Source: Mycolicibacterium hodleri (GTDB lineage Bacteria > Actinomycetota > Actinomycetes > Mycobacteriales > Mycobacteriaceae). Taken from it: 51,595 nt of DNA. The notes beneath the pieces were generated by a model. The model did no database searches. It saw only the letters and a list, made by a program, of their open reading frames with translations, and was not told where the DNA came from. The stretch spans positions 1 to 51,595 of the forward strand of contig NZ_RCZG01000025.1 of the NCBI RefSeq assembly GCF_006439015.1, written 5' to 3'. Of the stretch, positions 23,647-31,712 are shown one piece after another (within the stretch, counting starts at the first letter, position 1; the number at the start of each line of letters is the position of its first letter). The translations under genes and the position numbers were made by a program.

Positions 23647-23887
23647 CCGGCCAACCTCCGAATCCCCTTCGAGCGGAACCTATCTCGTCGAGGGTGATGC
23701 AAAGGGTGGGAACCACTCCTACGTGAGGTGTCGAAAGTGCCGAGAGGGCCAGGCAGATCGTGGCTAACGGCACCAGCGGCAACGTGGGCACAGCGCTGTT
23801 GCCGGGGTCGAGCACGTCGTCCTCATGTCCTCGATCGGGACCTGGGCTGCCACGTGTAGCGGCGCGTGACCGGGGTAATCGGCTTCG
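23647..23887. other. Intergenic gap without convincing genes
   Basis: 241 bp between the AI-2E-type gene and the FAD reductase. Frames here have no family resemblance that I recognise; a minus-strand frame with PGNSAVPTLPLVPLATICLA is hydrophobic but has no start or ribosome site of its own. No clear hairpin or operator was found. Confidence 0.5.
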
Positions 23888-25033
23888 GTGAGCATGCCAG
23901 GATTGATCGTCGTCGGAAGTGGACCCGCGGGCATCAGCGCCGCCGAATCGTATCGGGAGCACGGCGGCGCCGGTCCGGTGCTGGTGCTCAGCGCGGACCC
24001 CGATTTGCCCTACGAGCGGCCGCCGCTGAGCAAGGAGTTCCTGCGCGGGGAGACCGACGACGTCGCCCTGCACCCAGCGGAGTGGTTCACCGATCGCGAC
24101 ATCGAATTGCGCCACGGACATACCGTCGACGCCATCGACGTGGACGGGCATGGCGTCACCGTCGATGGCGAGCGAATTGGCTACGGCGCGTTGGTGTTGG
24201 CGCTAGGCGCCGGCCCGTCGCCTCTGACCGTGCCCGGCGGTGAACGCGCCCTGCAGCTGCGTGCACTGACCGACGCGCGCCGGCTACGCAGCGCCGCTGC
24301 CGACGCGACGTCCGCCGTGGTGATCGGGGCCGGATTCATCGGGTGCGAGGCCGCGGCGTCGCTGGCCATGCGAGGTCTGTCGGTCACGCTGGTGGCTCCC
24401 GACCGCGTGCCGCAGGAGAAGCGGCTCGGTGCGGACGCGGGTGAACGCCTCTTGAATTTCGTCACGAGCACCGGCGTGCGCTACGTCGGCGGGACATCGG
24501 TGGAGGCGATCGACGAGGACGGGGTACGGCTGGACGACGGCGTGACGATCGACTGCGACCTGGTGCTCGCCGCCACCGGCGTCACTCCGCACGGCGAACT
24601 CGCCGCCGCCGCCGGGCTGCAGATGAAGGATTCCCGGATCGTGGTCGGCGCCGACATGCGCACCTCGGCGGCCGACGTCTACGCGGCCGGTGACGTCACG
24701 TTCGCCTTCAACGCGGCCGCGGGGCGCCACGTCGCCGTCGAACACTGGCAAGACGCCGCAGAGCAAGGAACCGTCGCGGGTGCGCAGGCGGCGGGCGCTG
24801 ACGCGACGTGGGACGTGGTGCCGGGCTTCTGGTCCACGATCGGAGAGGCGACCGTCAAGTATCACGCGTGGGGCGACGGGTACGACGTCAGCCGCGTGGC
24901 GGAGCGCGACGGAGGCTTCACCGTCTGGTACGAAGCCGACGGCACGGCGGTGGGCGTCCTCACCTGCGAGGCAGACGACGACTACGACCACGGCGAGACG
25001 CTCATCGCGCAACGGCGACCGACCCCGGTATGA
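23888..25033 (+). CDS. FAD-dependent NAD(P)H reductase (ferredoxin-reductase-like)
   Basis: A 381-residue two-dinucleotide-fold flavoprotein. FAD motif VVGSGPAGISAAESYREHGG is near residue 8, followed by YERPPLSKEFLRGE. The NAD(P)H motif VVIGAGFIGCEAAASLAMRG is near 140, and FAD motif ATG...VYAAGDVTFAF sits near 265. The C-terminal domain (FWSTIGEATVKYHAWGDGYD) matches oxygenase/rubredoxin/ferredoxin reductases that feed P450 or dioxygenase systems. The start may be GTG 23888 or ATG 23894. No partner ferredoxin or oxygenase is in the window. PhoU is convergent, 13 bp away. Confidence 0.92.
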   Translation: MSMPGLIVVGSGPAGISAAESYREHGGAGPVLVLSADPDLPYERPPLSKEFLRGETDDVALHPAEWFTDRDIELRHGHTVDAIDVDGHGVTVDGERIGYGALVLALGAGPSPLTVPGGERALQLRALTDARRLRSAAADATSAVVIGAGFIGCEAAASLAMRGLSVTLVAPDRVPQEKRLGADAGERLLNFVTSTGVRYVGGTSVEAIDEDGVRLDDGVTIDCDLVLAATGVTPHGELAAAAGLQMKDSRIVVGADMRTSAADVYAAGDVTFAFNAAAGRHVAVEHWQDAAEQGTVAGAQAAGADATWDVVPGFWSTIGEATVKYHAWGDGYDVSRVAERDGGFTVWYEADGTAVGVLTCEADDDYDHGETLIAQRRPTPV

Positions 25034-25046
25034 GCTTCGGGCCGCC

Positions 25047-25706
25047 TCAGCCGGCCCGCCTGCGCCTGACCGGATCACCGCTGGTCTGAAAGATCATCCG
25101 GCGAGCGATCTCGTCGGCATGGTCGGCGAACCTGCCGTAGAACCTCCCCAGGAGCACTACGTCGGAGGCGACACTGGGACCGTGCCCCCAGGCAGGGTCC
25201 GTCACCGCGCGAAAGAGTTCCTGGTGAATCGCCTCCATCGTGTGGTCGTCGTGTTGAACCTGTTGCGCCCGTGCGCAATCACCGGTGGTCAGAATGACAT
25301 GGCAGTTCTCGGCCAGCATCGCGGCGATTCGGCCCATCCTGGCGAAGGTGTCGTTCAACTCGCGAGGCATCACGGACTCCGGATGACGGCGCAGGGTCAG
25401 CTTGGCGATGTGCGAGGCCAGACCACCCATCCGATTGGCGTTCGCCGCGATGTGAATGGCACTCACCACGGTCCGCAGGTCCCCGGCGACAGGCGCCTGC
25501 CTGGCCAGGATGGCGAGCGTGCGCCGCTCGACGTCGTGGTGCAGGAATTTCAGCCGCTGCACGTCGGTCAACACGTAGCGAGCGACCTCCGCGTCGGCGC
25601 CCAACAGACCACGTGTCGCGTTCTCCATGGCATCCCCGGCCAACTCGCACATTCCGCCCGTGTCCGCCCGCAGCGAATCGAGTTGGTGCTGGAAGTCCGC
25701 GCGCAT
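25047..25706 (-). CDS. phoU: PhoU-family phosphate signalling regulator
   Basis: A 219-residue all-helical protein made of two PhoU repeats. The metal/contact motif appears as DVERRTLAILARQAPVAGDLR (family E/DxxxD region) in the first repeat and GRFYGRFADHADEIARRM in the second. PhoU links high-affinity phosphate transport to two-component signalling and dampens the phosphate-starvation response. No pst or phoR/senX3 gene is adjacent, so this is a stand-alone copy; M. tuberculosis has two PhoU-like proteins elsewhere. The symbol is by family, not by proven orthology. Confidence 0.88.
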   Translation of the reverse strand: MRADFQHQLDSLRADTGGMCELAGDAMENATRGLLGADAEVARYVLTDVQRLKFLHHDVERRTLAILARQAPVAGDLRTVVSAIHIAANANRMGGLASHIAKLTLRRHPESVMPRELNDTFARMGRIAAMLAENCHVILTTGDCARAQQVQHDDHTMEAIHQELFRAVTDPAWGHGPSVASDVVLLGRFYGRFADHADEIARRMIFQTSGDPVRRRRAG

Positions 25707-25902
25707 GACCGCTCCTGAGTCGCTTGGTGGAGGCGTTTTACCCCCACCCGCTTCGGGTCAAACCCACGGTCATTGCGGGCCAGCGAGCACATCTCGTCCA
25801 TGCCGAGGGTCGCTTCCCGCCACGCGCGCCGTCCGCGTTCGGGAATAACGCTCACCACATCGTTCTTAGCGTGGAGGAGACCAGTCCTGGAGGAGTGCGC
25901 CG

Positions 25903-26409
25903 ATGCTTGAGATCGCCGAGACCACGGTGTCGATCACCCGCGTCACCGTCAGTTCGGGGCGGCCCTTCGACGAGGTGGTCGCCGCCGTCTACGCGGGCCT
26001 GGGGCGGGTGCCGGACTTCGGTGAGTTGGTCGCGCGGTGGAGCGCCGCCCGCGACGCCGCCGAGTTCGAGACGACGGTCGGTGCGGCGACTGGCAGCAGC
26101 GGGCTCATCGAATTCCTCAGCCTGGACCTTGGCGCCGTCCTGACGATGCGCGACCCGGCCCGGAGCCGTCGGCTGCTGCGGATCATCGCAGGCAACCCCG
26201 TCACCATGAGCTCGATGGCCGCAAGCGTCCCCGACGTTGGCTCGTACGCGCCGGTGACCATTCTCGTCGCGGAGCGGGCCGAGGGGACGACGCTGTCGTA
26301 TGACCGGGTGGCCAGCGCGATCGCGCCCTACGCCAGCGATGAGGCGACCGCGATCGCCGAGGCACTCGACGCTGCGGTGCTGGTACTGCTGCACAACGCC
26401 GCAGCCTGA
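25903..26409 (+). CDS. DUF302-domain protein
   Basis: A 168-residue protein whose N-terminal half fits DUF302: ITRVTVSSGRPFDEVVAAVYAGLGRVPD, then a central helix and FLSLDLGAVLTMRDPARSRRLLRIIAGNP, then TILVAERAEGTTLSYDRVAS. The fold is a small alpha/beta domain of unknown function found with or without partner domains. The start is fixed by GGAGGAG at 25889-25895, 7 nt before ATG 25903. It stands alone between divergent phoU and the membrane protein gene at 26465. There is no signal peptide, so it is probably cytoplasmic. Confidence 0.75.
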   Translation: MLEIAETTVSITRVTVSSGRPFDEVVAAVYAGLGRVPDFGELVARWSAARDAAEFETTVGAATGSSGLIEFLSLDLGAVLTMRDPARSRRLLRIIAGNPVTMSSMAASVPDVGSYAPVTILVAERAEGTTLSYDRVASAIAPYASDEATAIAEALDAAVLVLLHNAAA

Positions 26410-26444
26410 ACGTCAGAGGAAGGTCACGGCGACCCGACAGTCGT

Positions 26445-26467
26445 CACGCCTAGGGTGGGTAGGCGTG
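26445..26467. repeat. Inverted repeat overlapping the start codon of the membrane protein gene
   Basis: CACGCCTA (26445-26452) and TAGGCGTG (26460-26467) are perfect 8-bp arms around a G-rich 7-nt loop; the second arm ends in the GTG start at 26465. It could be an operator or an RNA hairpin that limits translation. Confidence 0.5.
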
Positions 26468-27820
26468 AAGTCTGCCCGGCGCGAAATCGTTGCTGTCACG
26501 CTGGCGGTTCTCTTGGTGGCCGCGGCGTTCGCAATCCCCCACCTTCACTGGGGCATCGTGACGCCGCTCATCAACAGCACCCCGCGTGAGATCGAGATGT
26601 ACGCCGCCGCGGCCCCGATCTTCGGCTGGTGGAACGCTCACGTCGGATGGGGAACCATCCCAGCGATCATGATCGGCGTCGGCGCCGCCCTGTGGGGGCC
26701 TGCGGTGGCGCAGCGTCTGCCCTGGCGGGCCGTGCCATGGGTGACGTGGGCGACGTCGTGCGCATGGGCCTTCGCGCTGGCGATGATCGACGGCTGGCAG
26801 CGCGGCTTCGCGCGCCGCCTGGAAACCAAGAACGAGTACCTGCGCCAGGTGCCCTCGGTCGACGACATCCCCTACGCATTGCACTCCTTCTCCTCGAGAA
26901 TCCGTGACTTTCAACCAGATTCGTGGATCACGCACGTCTCCGGCCATCCACCGGGTGCCCTGCTGACGTTCGTGTGGCTTGACCGCATCGGCTTGAGCGG
27001 CGGCGCATGGGCCGGCCTGCTGTGCCTGCTGGTCGGGTCGAGTGCGGCGGCCGCGATCGTCGTGGCAGCGCGGGCACTGTCGGGTGAGGATCTGGCGCGC
27101 CGCGCTGCGCCGTTCGTCGCGGTGGCGCCGACGGCGATCTGGGTGGCGGTGTCGGCCGACGGATACTTCGCAGGTGTGGCGGCATGGGGCCTCGCTCTGC
27201 TCGCGCTCGCGGTGCGTGGCACCGCACGCCTGCCGATCCTCGCGGGCGCGGCGGCCGGCCTGCTGTTGGGCTGGGGAATCTTCCTCAACTACGGCCTCGG
27301 CCTCATCGCCCTGCCTGCCGTGGCGGTGTTGATCGCCGCGAAGGACGTCCGCTCCGCCTTGCGCGCCGTCGTGCCCGCCGTGGTCGTCGCGATGGCCGTC
27401 GTGGGAGTGTTCGCCCTCGTCGGCTTCTGGTGGTTCGACGGCTACACCTTGGTGCAGGAACGGTATTGGCAGGGCATCGCCGCGAACCGGCCGTTCCAGT
27501 ACTGGTCGTGGGCCAACTTCGCGTCGGTGGTCTGCGCCGTCGGGCTGGGCACTGTGGCCGGTGTGTCACGGGCCTTCGACATCAAGCTCATCAAGGAACG
27601 CTCGGGCCTGTACCTGGTGATCCTCGCCGCGCTGCTGGCCACCGTCTGCGCAGACCTGAGCATGCTCAGCAAGGCAGAGGTCGAGCGGATCTGGTTGCCG
27701 TACACCGTGTGGCTGACCGCCGCCGGAGCGCTGTTGCCCCCGCGGTCACATCGCTTCTGGCTCGGTCTCAACGTGCTCGGCGCCCTGGTGCTGAACAGCG
27801 TCATCCTGACCAACTGGTAG
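26465..27820 (+). CDS. Conserved polytopic membrane protein (Rv0541c-like), GT-C-like layout
   Basis: A 451-residue integral membrane protein with about ten hydrophobic segments. An early extracytoplasmic loop (HLHWGIVTPLINSTPREIEMYAAA) precedes WQRGFARRLETKNEYLRQ and ITHVSGHPPGALLTFVWLDR. The HPPG and loop arrangement resembles membrane GT-C-type glycosyltransferases, but I see no certain catalytic DD motif. GTG 26465 is chosen because it precedes the first TM and the length then matches the M. tuberculosis homologue. It is convergent with the GT2/DUF2064 operon, the same pairing as in M. tuberculosis Rv0539-Rv0541c, suggesting a joint glycolipid role. Confidence 0.85.
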   Translation: MKSARREIVAVTLAVLLVAAAFAIPHLHWGIVTPLINSTPREIEMYAAAAPIFGWWNAHVGWGTIPAIMIGVGAALWGPAVAQRLPWRAVPWVTWATSCAWAFALAMIDGWQRGFARRLETKNEYLRQVPSVDDIPYALHSFSSRIRDFQPDSWITHVSGHPPGALLTFVWLDRIGLSGGAWAGLLCLLVGSSAAAAIVVAARALSGEDLARRAAPFVAVAPTAIWVAVSADGYFAGVAAWGLALLALAVRGTARLPILAGAAAGLLLGWGIFLNYGLGLIALPAVAVLIAAKDVRSALRAVVPAVVVAMAVVGVFALVGFWWFDGYTLVQERYWQGIAANRPFQYWSWANFASVVCAVGLGTVAGVSRAFDIKLIKERSGLYLVILAALLATVCADLSMLSKAEVERIWLPYTVWLTAAGALLPPRSHRFWLGLNVLGALVLNSVILTNW

Positions 27821-27880
27821 CAGCAGCGCCGAGCGCGGCGGGTCGTGCGCAAAGCGGAGGCTCGCGCCAGAAACGAAGGG

Positions 27881-28513
27881 TCAGGCGGCGGCGAGGCTGG
27901 CCAACACCCTGTTGCCGACCGGCATGACCGCAGACACCACCAACCCGACGTCCTCGGCGAGATGCTTGGCGCAATCGATACCGACCGATGCCCACCGGAA
28001 CCAGGGCCCAACGGTCTTGGACGACTCGAGGCGGACCCATCGGGACTGGACGCCGCTGATCGTGGGGTCGAATTCGGCGATGCAGCGCCCGCCCGCGCGC
28101 ATCAGCTCGCCAGCGCGCCGGAGCACGCGGGTCGGATCCCCGCCGAGGCCGACGTTGCCGTCGGCCAGCAGGACGGTCCCCCATCGGCCCGTGCCGGGCA
28201 GCCGTTCGAAGACGTCGCGCCGCAGGGCGGGGGCTCCGCTGCGACGGGCCAGCTCGACCGCGGTCTGCGACTGGTCGACCCCGAGTGCGGGGATACCGAG
28301 CTTGGTCAGGTGAGCGACGAATCGTCCTGGACCGCAACCCAAGTCGATGGTCGGTCCACTGCACAGGTCCAACACTGCTTGGTCGAAGGCCTTGTCCACA
28401 CGGCGGCCGCCAAGCAACCAGCTGTGCACGGGAAGGCCCTGCACGCTGCCGTCGTCGTAGCGAATCCAACATCGCTCACCCGTCAGGGCCTGGTCATACA
28501 GGTTACCCAGCAC
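27881..28513 (-). CDS. Class I SAM-dependent methyltransferase
   Basis: A 210-residue Rossmann methyltransferase with SAM motif I TIDLGCGPGRFVAHLTKLG near residue 55, the acidic end of strand 2 in LGVDQSQTAVELAR, and motif III/IV regions GRWGTVLLADGNVGLGGDP. The N-terminal VLGNLYDQALTGERCWIRYDDG and LPVHSWLLGG are conserved in mycobacterial homologues as I recall. GTG 28513 gives an 11-bp overlap with the DUF2064 gene; the longer frame would run 104 bp into it. It is the last gene of the GT2-DUF2064 operon. The substrate is unknown. Confidence 0.88.
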   Translation of the reverse strand: MLGNLYDQALTGERCWIRYDDGSVQGLPVHSWLLGGRRVDKAFDQAVLDLCSGPTIDLGCGPGRFVAHLTKLGIPALGVDQSQTAVELARRSGAPALRRDVFERLPGTGRWGTVLLADGNVGLGGDPTRVLRRAGELMRAGGRCIAEFDPTISGVQSRWVRLESSKTVGPWFRWASVGIDCAKHLAEDVGLVVSAVMPVGNRVLASLAAA

Positions 28514-29204
28514 GTTCCACCTCCATGGCCAGGGTGACCTGGCGGAATCGACTGTCCGGCGAGCACTCTCGACGAACGACTTCGACGTCGTCGACGGTGT
28601 CGACATCGGCTAACTCGGGTACCACTCCCACGCTGAGTCCGGTGTCACGGAGCGCGGCAAACGTTACGTCGCCGGTTTCCGCCGTGGACATCGGCACGCC
28701 ACGTAGACACTCGGCAGCCTGCGGATCGGCGATGCCAAGGACCCACCACCCGCCATCTCGGGCGAAGCCGAGTACCGCATCGGTCGACAGCAGCGCGGTT
28801 GCGCACTCGATGAGCAGGTCCACGGTGACCTGCGGGGTGTCCATGCCGATCTGCACGACGGGGAGCCCGGCCGCGGCGACCGAGGCGTCGGCGTGGGCGT
28901 TGGCGAGCCGGTCGGCGAAGCCATCGCCACGCTGCTCGATGACGGTGAAGTCCGCCAGACGGGAGCGGATCTCGGCACTGCGGCTCGCGGCCGAAAGATC
29001 GCCGGTCATGGCGACGACGCGTGCGGCGACCGGTGCTGCCGCCACGGCGTCGAGCGTATCCAACAGGGCAGCGGCTGCAATGTCTGCAGCCGCTGCGTTG
29101 CCCATGGTGGCCGCCAAGCGGGTCTTCGCCAGGCCTGGCACCGGAGCCTTTGCAACCACCAGTACCGCCACAGAGACGTCCGAAGTCAAGAAATCACCCG
29201 CCAA
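28503..29204 (-). CDS. DUF2064/TIGR04282 glycosyltransferase-like protein (Rv0540-like)
   Basis: A 233-residue nucleotide-sugar-transferase-like (GT-A) protein. It begins VLVVAKAPVPGLAKTRLAATMG, with the GLAKTR motif of this family, then QRGDGFADRLANAHAD and VVQIGMDTPQVTVDLLIEC (the DTPQ metal-site region), then LGFARDGGWWVLGIADPQA and FRDTGLS-like end motifs. Relatives act as nucleotidyl- or glycosyl-transferases; the substrate is not settled. It overlaps the GT2 gene by 19 bp upstream and the methyltransferase by 11 bp downstream, a tight translational unit. Confidence 0.92.
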   Translation of the reverse strand: MAGDFLTSDVSVAVLVVAKAPVPGLAKTRLAATMGNAAAADIAAAALLDTLDAVAAAPVAARVVAMTGDLSAASRSAEIRSRLADFTVIEQRGDGFADRLANAHADASVAAAGLPVVQIGMDTPQVTVDLLIECATALLSTDAVLGFARDGGWWVLGIADPQAAECLRGVPMSTAETGDVTFAALRDTGLSVGVVPELADVDTVDDVEVVRRECSPDSRFRQVTLAMEVERAG

Positions 29205-29842
29205 AAATCAAGTATCGCAAAGAAGCTTCCCCGAACCGAGCCACTGACCTTTGACTTCCCGCCGGTGCGCGAGCCATAGGCGACGTCGTGCTCAGCTACG
29301 ACCCAGTCCGCAGCGGCAGCCCGCACCAGTAGTTCGAGCGGATACCCTGATCTGCGGTCGGCTACACCTAGCCCGACGACGGCGTCCCGACGGGCAACCC
29401 TCATGGGTGCGATGTCATGCACCGCGATCCCGTGCCGCCGTCGCAAGCGCCAGCACACCACCTGCGTGCCCAGGCGCGCGTGCCACGGCCAACGCACCCC
29501 CGGCAGTGGGCGCCGACGACCAACCGCCATGTCTGCCCCTCGATCGAGTTCGTCGACGAGTTTCGGGAGCTCGCGCGGATCCAGCGATCCGTCGCCGTCG
29601 AGCACCGCGACGATCGCGGTCGACGCAGCGACGATGCCGGCGTTCACAGCAGCTCCGTAGCCAGGCTGCGACTCCTCGACGACGGTTGCCCCGCACCGAC
29701 GGGCCACCTCGGCCGTCCCGTCGGTGCTGTTGTTGTCCACCACCAGCGCCTGGTAGCCGGCGGGCATCAGCGCAAGCACGCCCGGCAGCGACTCCGCCTC
29801 GTTGAGACAGGGCATCACCACCGTCACCCGGGAAGGAATCAC
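29186..29842 (-). CDS. GT2-family glycosyltransferase, polyprenyl-phosphate sugar synthase-like (Rv0539-like)
   Basis: A 218-residue single GT-A domain. It has the family 2 features VVMPCLNEAESLPGVLALMP, VVDNNSTDGTAEVARRCGA, AAVNAGIVAAS, the metal-binding DxD in AVLDGDGSLDPRELP, and a final VAYGSRTGGKSKVSGSVRGS acceptor loop as in dolichyl-phosphate mannose synthases. There is no C-terminal TM, so it is probably a peripheral membrane enzyme making a polyprenyl-phosphate sugar donor. GTG 29842 is chosen just before PSRVTVVMP. It leads a three-gene minus-strand operon and is divergent from the two-component system. Confidence 0.9.
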   Translation of the reverse strand: MIPSRVTVVMPCLNEAESLPGVLALMPAGYQALVVDNNSTDGTAEVARRCGATVVEESQPGYGAAVNAGIVAASTAIVAVLDGDGSLDPRELPKLVDELDRGADMAVGRRRPLPGVRWPWHARLGTQVVCWRLRRRHGIAVHDIAPMRVARRDAVVGLGVADRRSGYPLELLVRAAAADWVVAEHDVAYGSRTGGKSKVSGSVRGSFFAILDFWRVIS

Positions 29843-29945
29843 CAGGTGACAGTAGCCACAGATGCTGGGATCGCGCGCGGTGAACGCTGACGAATCAGTG
29901 ACGTCGGCGCAGGGTAGGGACTGTGCCCAGCTAGTCTGGGACGTT

Positions 29946-30632
29946 GTGACCCGGGTGTTGATAGCCGACGACGACAACGTCGTCCGAGACGTCGTGCGCC
30001 GGTACCTGGAGCGCGACGGGCTGGACGTGTCGATTGCACGAGACGGAAATCAGGCCTTGCGGGTGCTGGGAACCGAGCAGATCGACGTCGCCGTGCTCGA
30101 CGTGATGATGCCGGGACCCGACGGTCTGGCCCTCTGCCGCGTCCTGCGCGAACGTGGCGGCTACTCGGTTCCGGTCATTCTCCTGACAGCACTCGGAGAG
30201 GAAGACGACCGCATCGCCGGGCTCGAGGCCGGCGCCGACGACTACCTCGTCAAGCCGTTCAGTCCCCGTGAACTGGCGCTGCGAGTCCGGTCGGTGCTCC
30301 GCCGTACCCCTGCGGCCGCGGGCACCCAGCCACTGGTCGTGACGTTGGGCGCCATGACGGTGTCCGCCGCCGCGCGCTCGGTGATTATCAAGGGTCAGCC
30401 GATCAGCCTGACCAATCGCGAGTTCGACCTGCTGCTGTTCTTCCTCACGCACAAGGGCGTCGTGTTCACCCGCGAAGAACTGCTGAAGCTGGTGTGGCAG
30501 TGGGACTTCGGCGACCTGTCCACCGTCACGGTGCACGTCAAGAGGCTGCGGTCCAAGCTCGGCGACGAGCACCGGGTGCAGACGGTGTGGGGACGCGGTT
30601 ACATGTGGAGCGAGGACCGGTATGCCGACTGA
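29946..30632 (+). CDS. OmpR/PhoB-type response regulator
   Basis: A 228-residue response regulator. The receiver domain (1-120) has acidic pocket DDD at 8-10, phospho-acceptor D52 in VLDVMMPGPDG, the Thr of ILLTALGE and the Lys of YLVKPFSP. A winged-helix DNA-binding domain follows (~130-225), with LTNREFDLLLFFLTHKGVVF and VTVHVKRLRSKLGDEHRVQT. The start is GTG 29946; the histidine kinase gene overlaps its end by 11 bp, so the pair is co-translated. Its targets are unknown. A short inverted repeat CCCAG-N5-CTGGG (29926-29940) ends 5 bp before the start and may be an autoregulatory site. Confidence 0.95.
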   Translation: MTRVLIADDDNVVRDVVRRYLERDGLDVSIARDGNQALRVLGTEQIDVAVLDVMMPGPDGLALCRVLRERGGYSVPVILLTALGEEDDRIAGLEAGADDYLVKPFSPRELALRVRSVLRRTPAAAGTQPLVVTLGAMTVSAAARSVIIKGQPISLTNREFDLLLFFLTHKGVVFTREELLKLVWQWDFGDLSTVTVHVKRLRSKLGDEHRVQTVWGRGYMWSEDRYAD

Positions 30633-31647
30633 CATCTGGGAGGTCGTCGGCATCGCGCTGGCGTGCTCGGTGCCGGTCGTGGTGGCAGGCGCAATACTGA
30701 TCCGGCTGGCCCGGTCCTGGTCGTTGACGCTCAGCATGGTCGTGCTGGTGCTGATCCCGACGGTGGCCACGTTCACCGGCGTCTTCGGTGCCAGCGGCTT
30801 CATGCTCTCGCAGCGGTTCGAGGGCATCGTCGTCGTCCTAGTCATCGTGTCGGTCGTGACCATCCCCGCTGCGATCATGCTGGCCCGCTACCAAGCCAGG
30901 CGCACCGTCTGGGAGCAGCAGATCCAGGAGGCCGACGAGATCGCCGAGCAGTCGCGGCGACAGCTCGTCGCCTTCGTCAGCCACGATCTGCGCACCCCGC
31001 TGGCGGGCATCCGGGCCGTGGCCGAGGCGATCGCCGACGGCGTGGTCGGACAGGACGAGGTCCGCTCTCACGCCAAGCACATCGAACACGAGACGATCCG
31101 ACTCTCCGAAATGGTCGACGACCTCTTCGAGATGTCGAAGATCAACGCGGGCGCCGTCCAACCGGCCTACGACAAGGTCTCCCTGGACGAGGTCGTCGAC
31201 GACGTGGTCTCCGCACATCGGATCGCCGCCGAGCGGTCGGGCGTCGCGCTGCGCGCCAGAATGCCCACCAAGCCGGTCGGGGTAATCGGCAGCGACCGTG
31301 CCCTGGTGCGGGTGCTGTCGAACCTGGTCGCCAACGCCATCGCCCACACCCCGGAGGGCGGTACCGTCGAACTGGCCATCGGGTCCGACGGGCATGGGGC
31401 GTGGGCCAGGGTCGACGACACCGGGGTGGGCATCAACGAGGCCGATCTGGCGCGAGTCTTCGACGTCGCCTACCGCGGATCCAACGGCCGGGTGCCGCGG
31501 GAGGATTCCTCCCTGCCGAGCGGGTCGGGGCTGGGTCTGGCCATCGCCGCCGGGCTGGTGCACGCGCACCACGGCACCGTGTCGGCCTACAACCTGGAGC
31601 ACGGCGCCCGCTTCGAGGTGCGGCTGCCGCTCGCAGGCGAGGAGTAA
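30622..31647 (+). CDS. Sensor histidine kinase
   Basis: A 341-residue membrane kinase. Three hydrophobic segments (about 7-29, 35-60 and 68-89) leave almost no extracytoplasmic domain, so it probably senses membrane state or is driven by a partner. The HisKA domain has phospho-acceptor H121 in FVSHDLRTPLAGI. The catalytic ATPase domain shows the N box NLVANAIAHTPEGG, G1 VDDTGVGINEAD and G2 GSGLGLAIAAGLV. It overlaps the response regulator gene by 11 bp. I do not recognise it as one of the named M. tuberculosis pairs. A 53-nt hairpin repeat begins at the base after its stop. Confidence 0.93.
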   Translation: MPTDIWEVVGIALACSVPVVVAGAILIRLARSWSLTLSMVVLVLIPTVATFTGVFGASGFMLSQRFEGIVVVLVIVSVVTIPAAIMLARYQARRTVWEQQIQEADEIAEQSRRQLVAFVSHDLRTPLAGIRAVAEAIADGVVGQDEVRSHAKHIEHETIRLSEMVDDLFEMSKINAGAVQPAYDKVSLDEVVDDVVSAHRIAAERSGVALRARMPTKPVGVIGSDRALVRVLSNLVANAIAHTPEGGTVELAIGSDGHGAWARVDDTGVGINEADLARVFDVAYRGSNGRVPREDSSLPSGSGLGLAIAAGLVHAHHGTVSAYNLEHGARFEVRLPLAGEE

Positions 31648-31700
31648 GCGATTCGTGCACGGTTACCCGCGGTGAGCGCGGGTGCGCGTGCACAAATCGC
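31648..31700. repeat. 53-nt dispersed palindromic (REP-like) element, copy 2
   Basis: Same length and arm layout as copy 1: outer arms 31648-31660 and 31688-31700, inner arms 31665-31671 and 31677-31683 around GTGAG. It starts immediately after the kinase TAA. It lies between convergent genes (stops at 31647 and 31713) and is the only hairpin there, so it may serve as a terminator. Confidence 0.85.
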
Positions 31701-31712
31701 GAAGGGGCCGCC

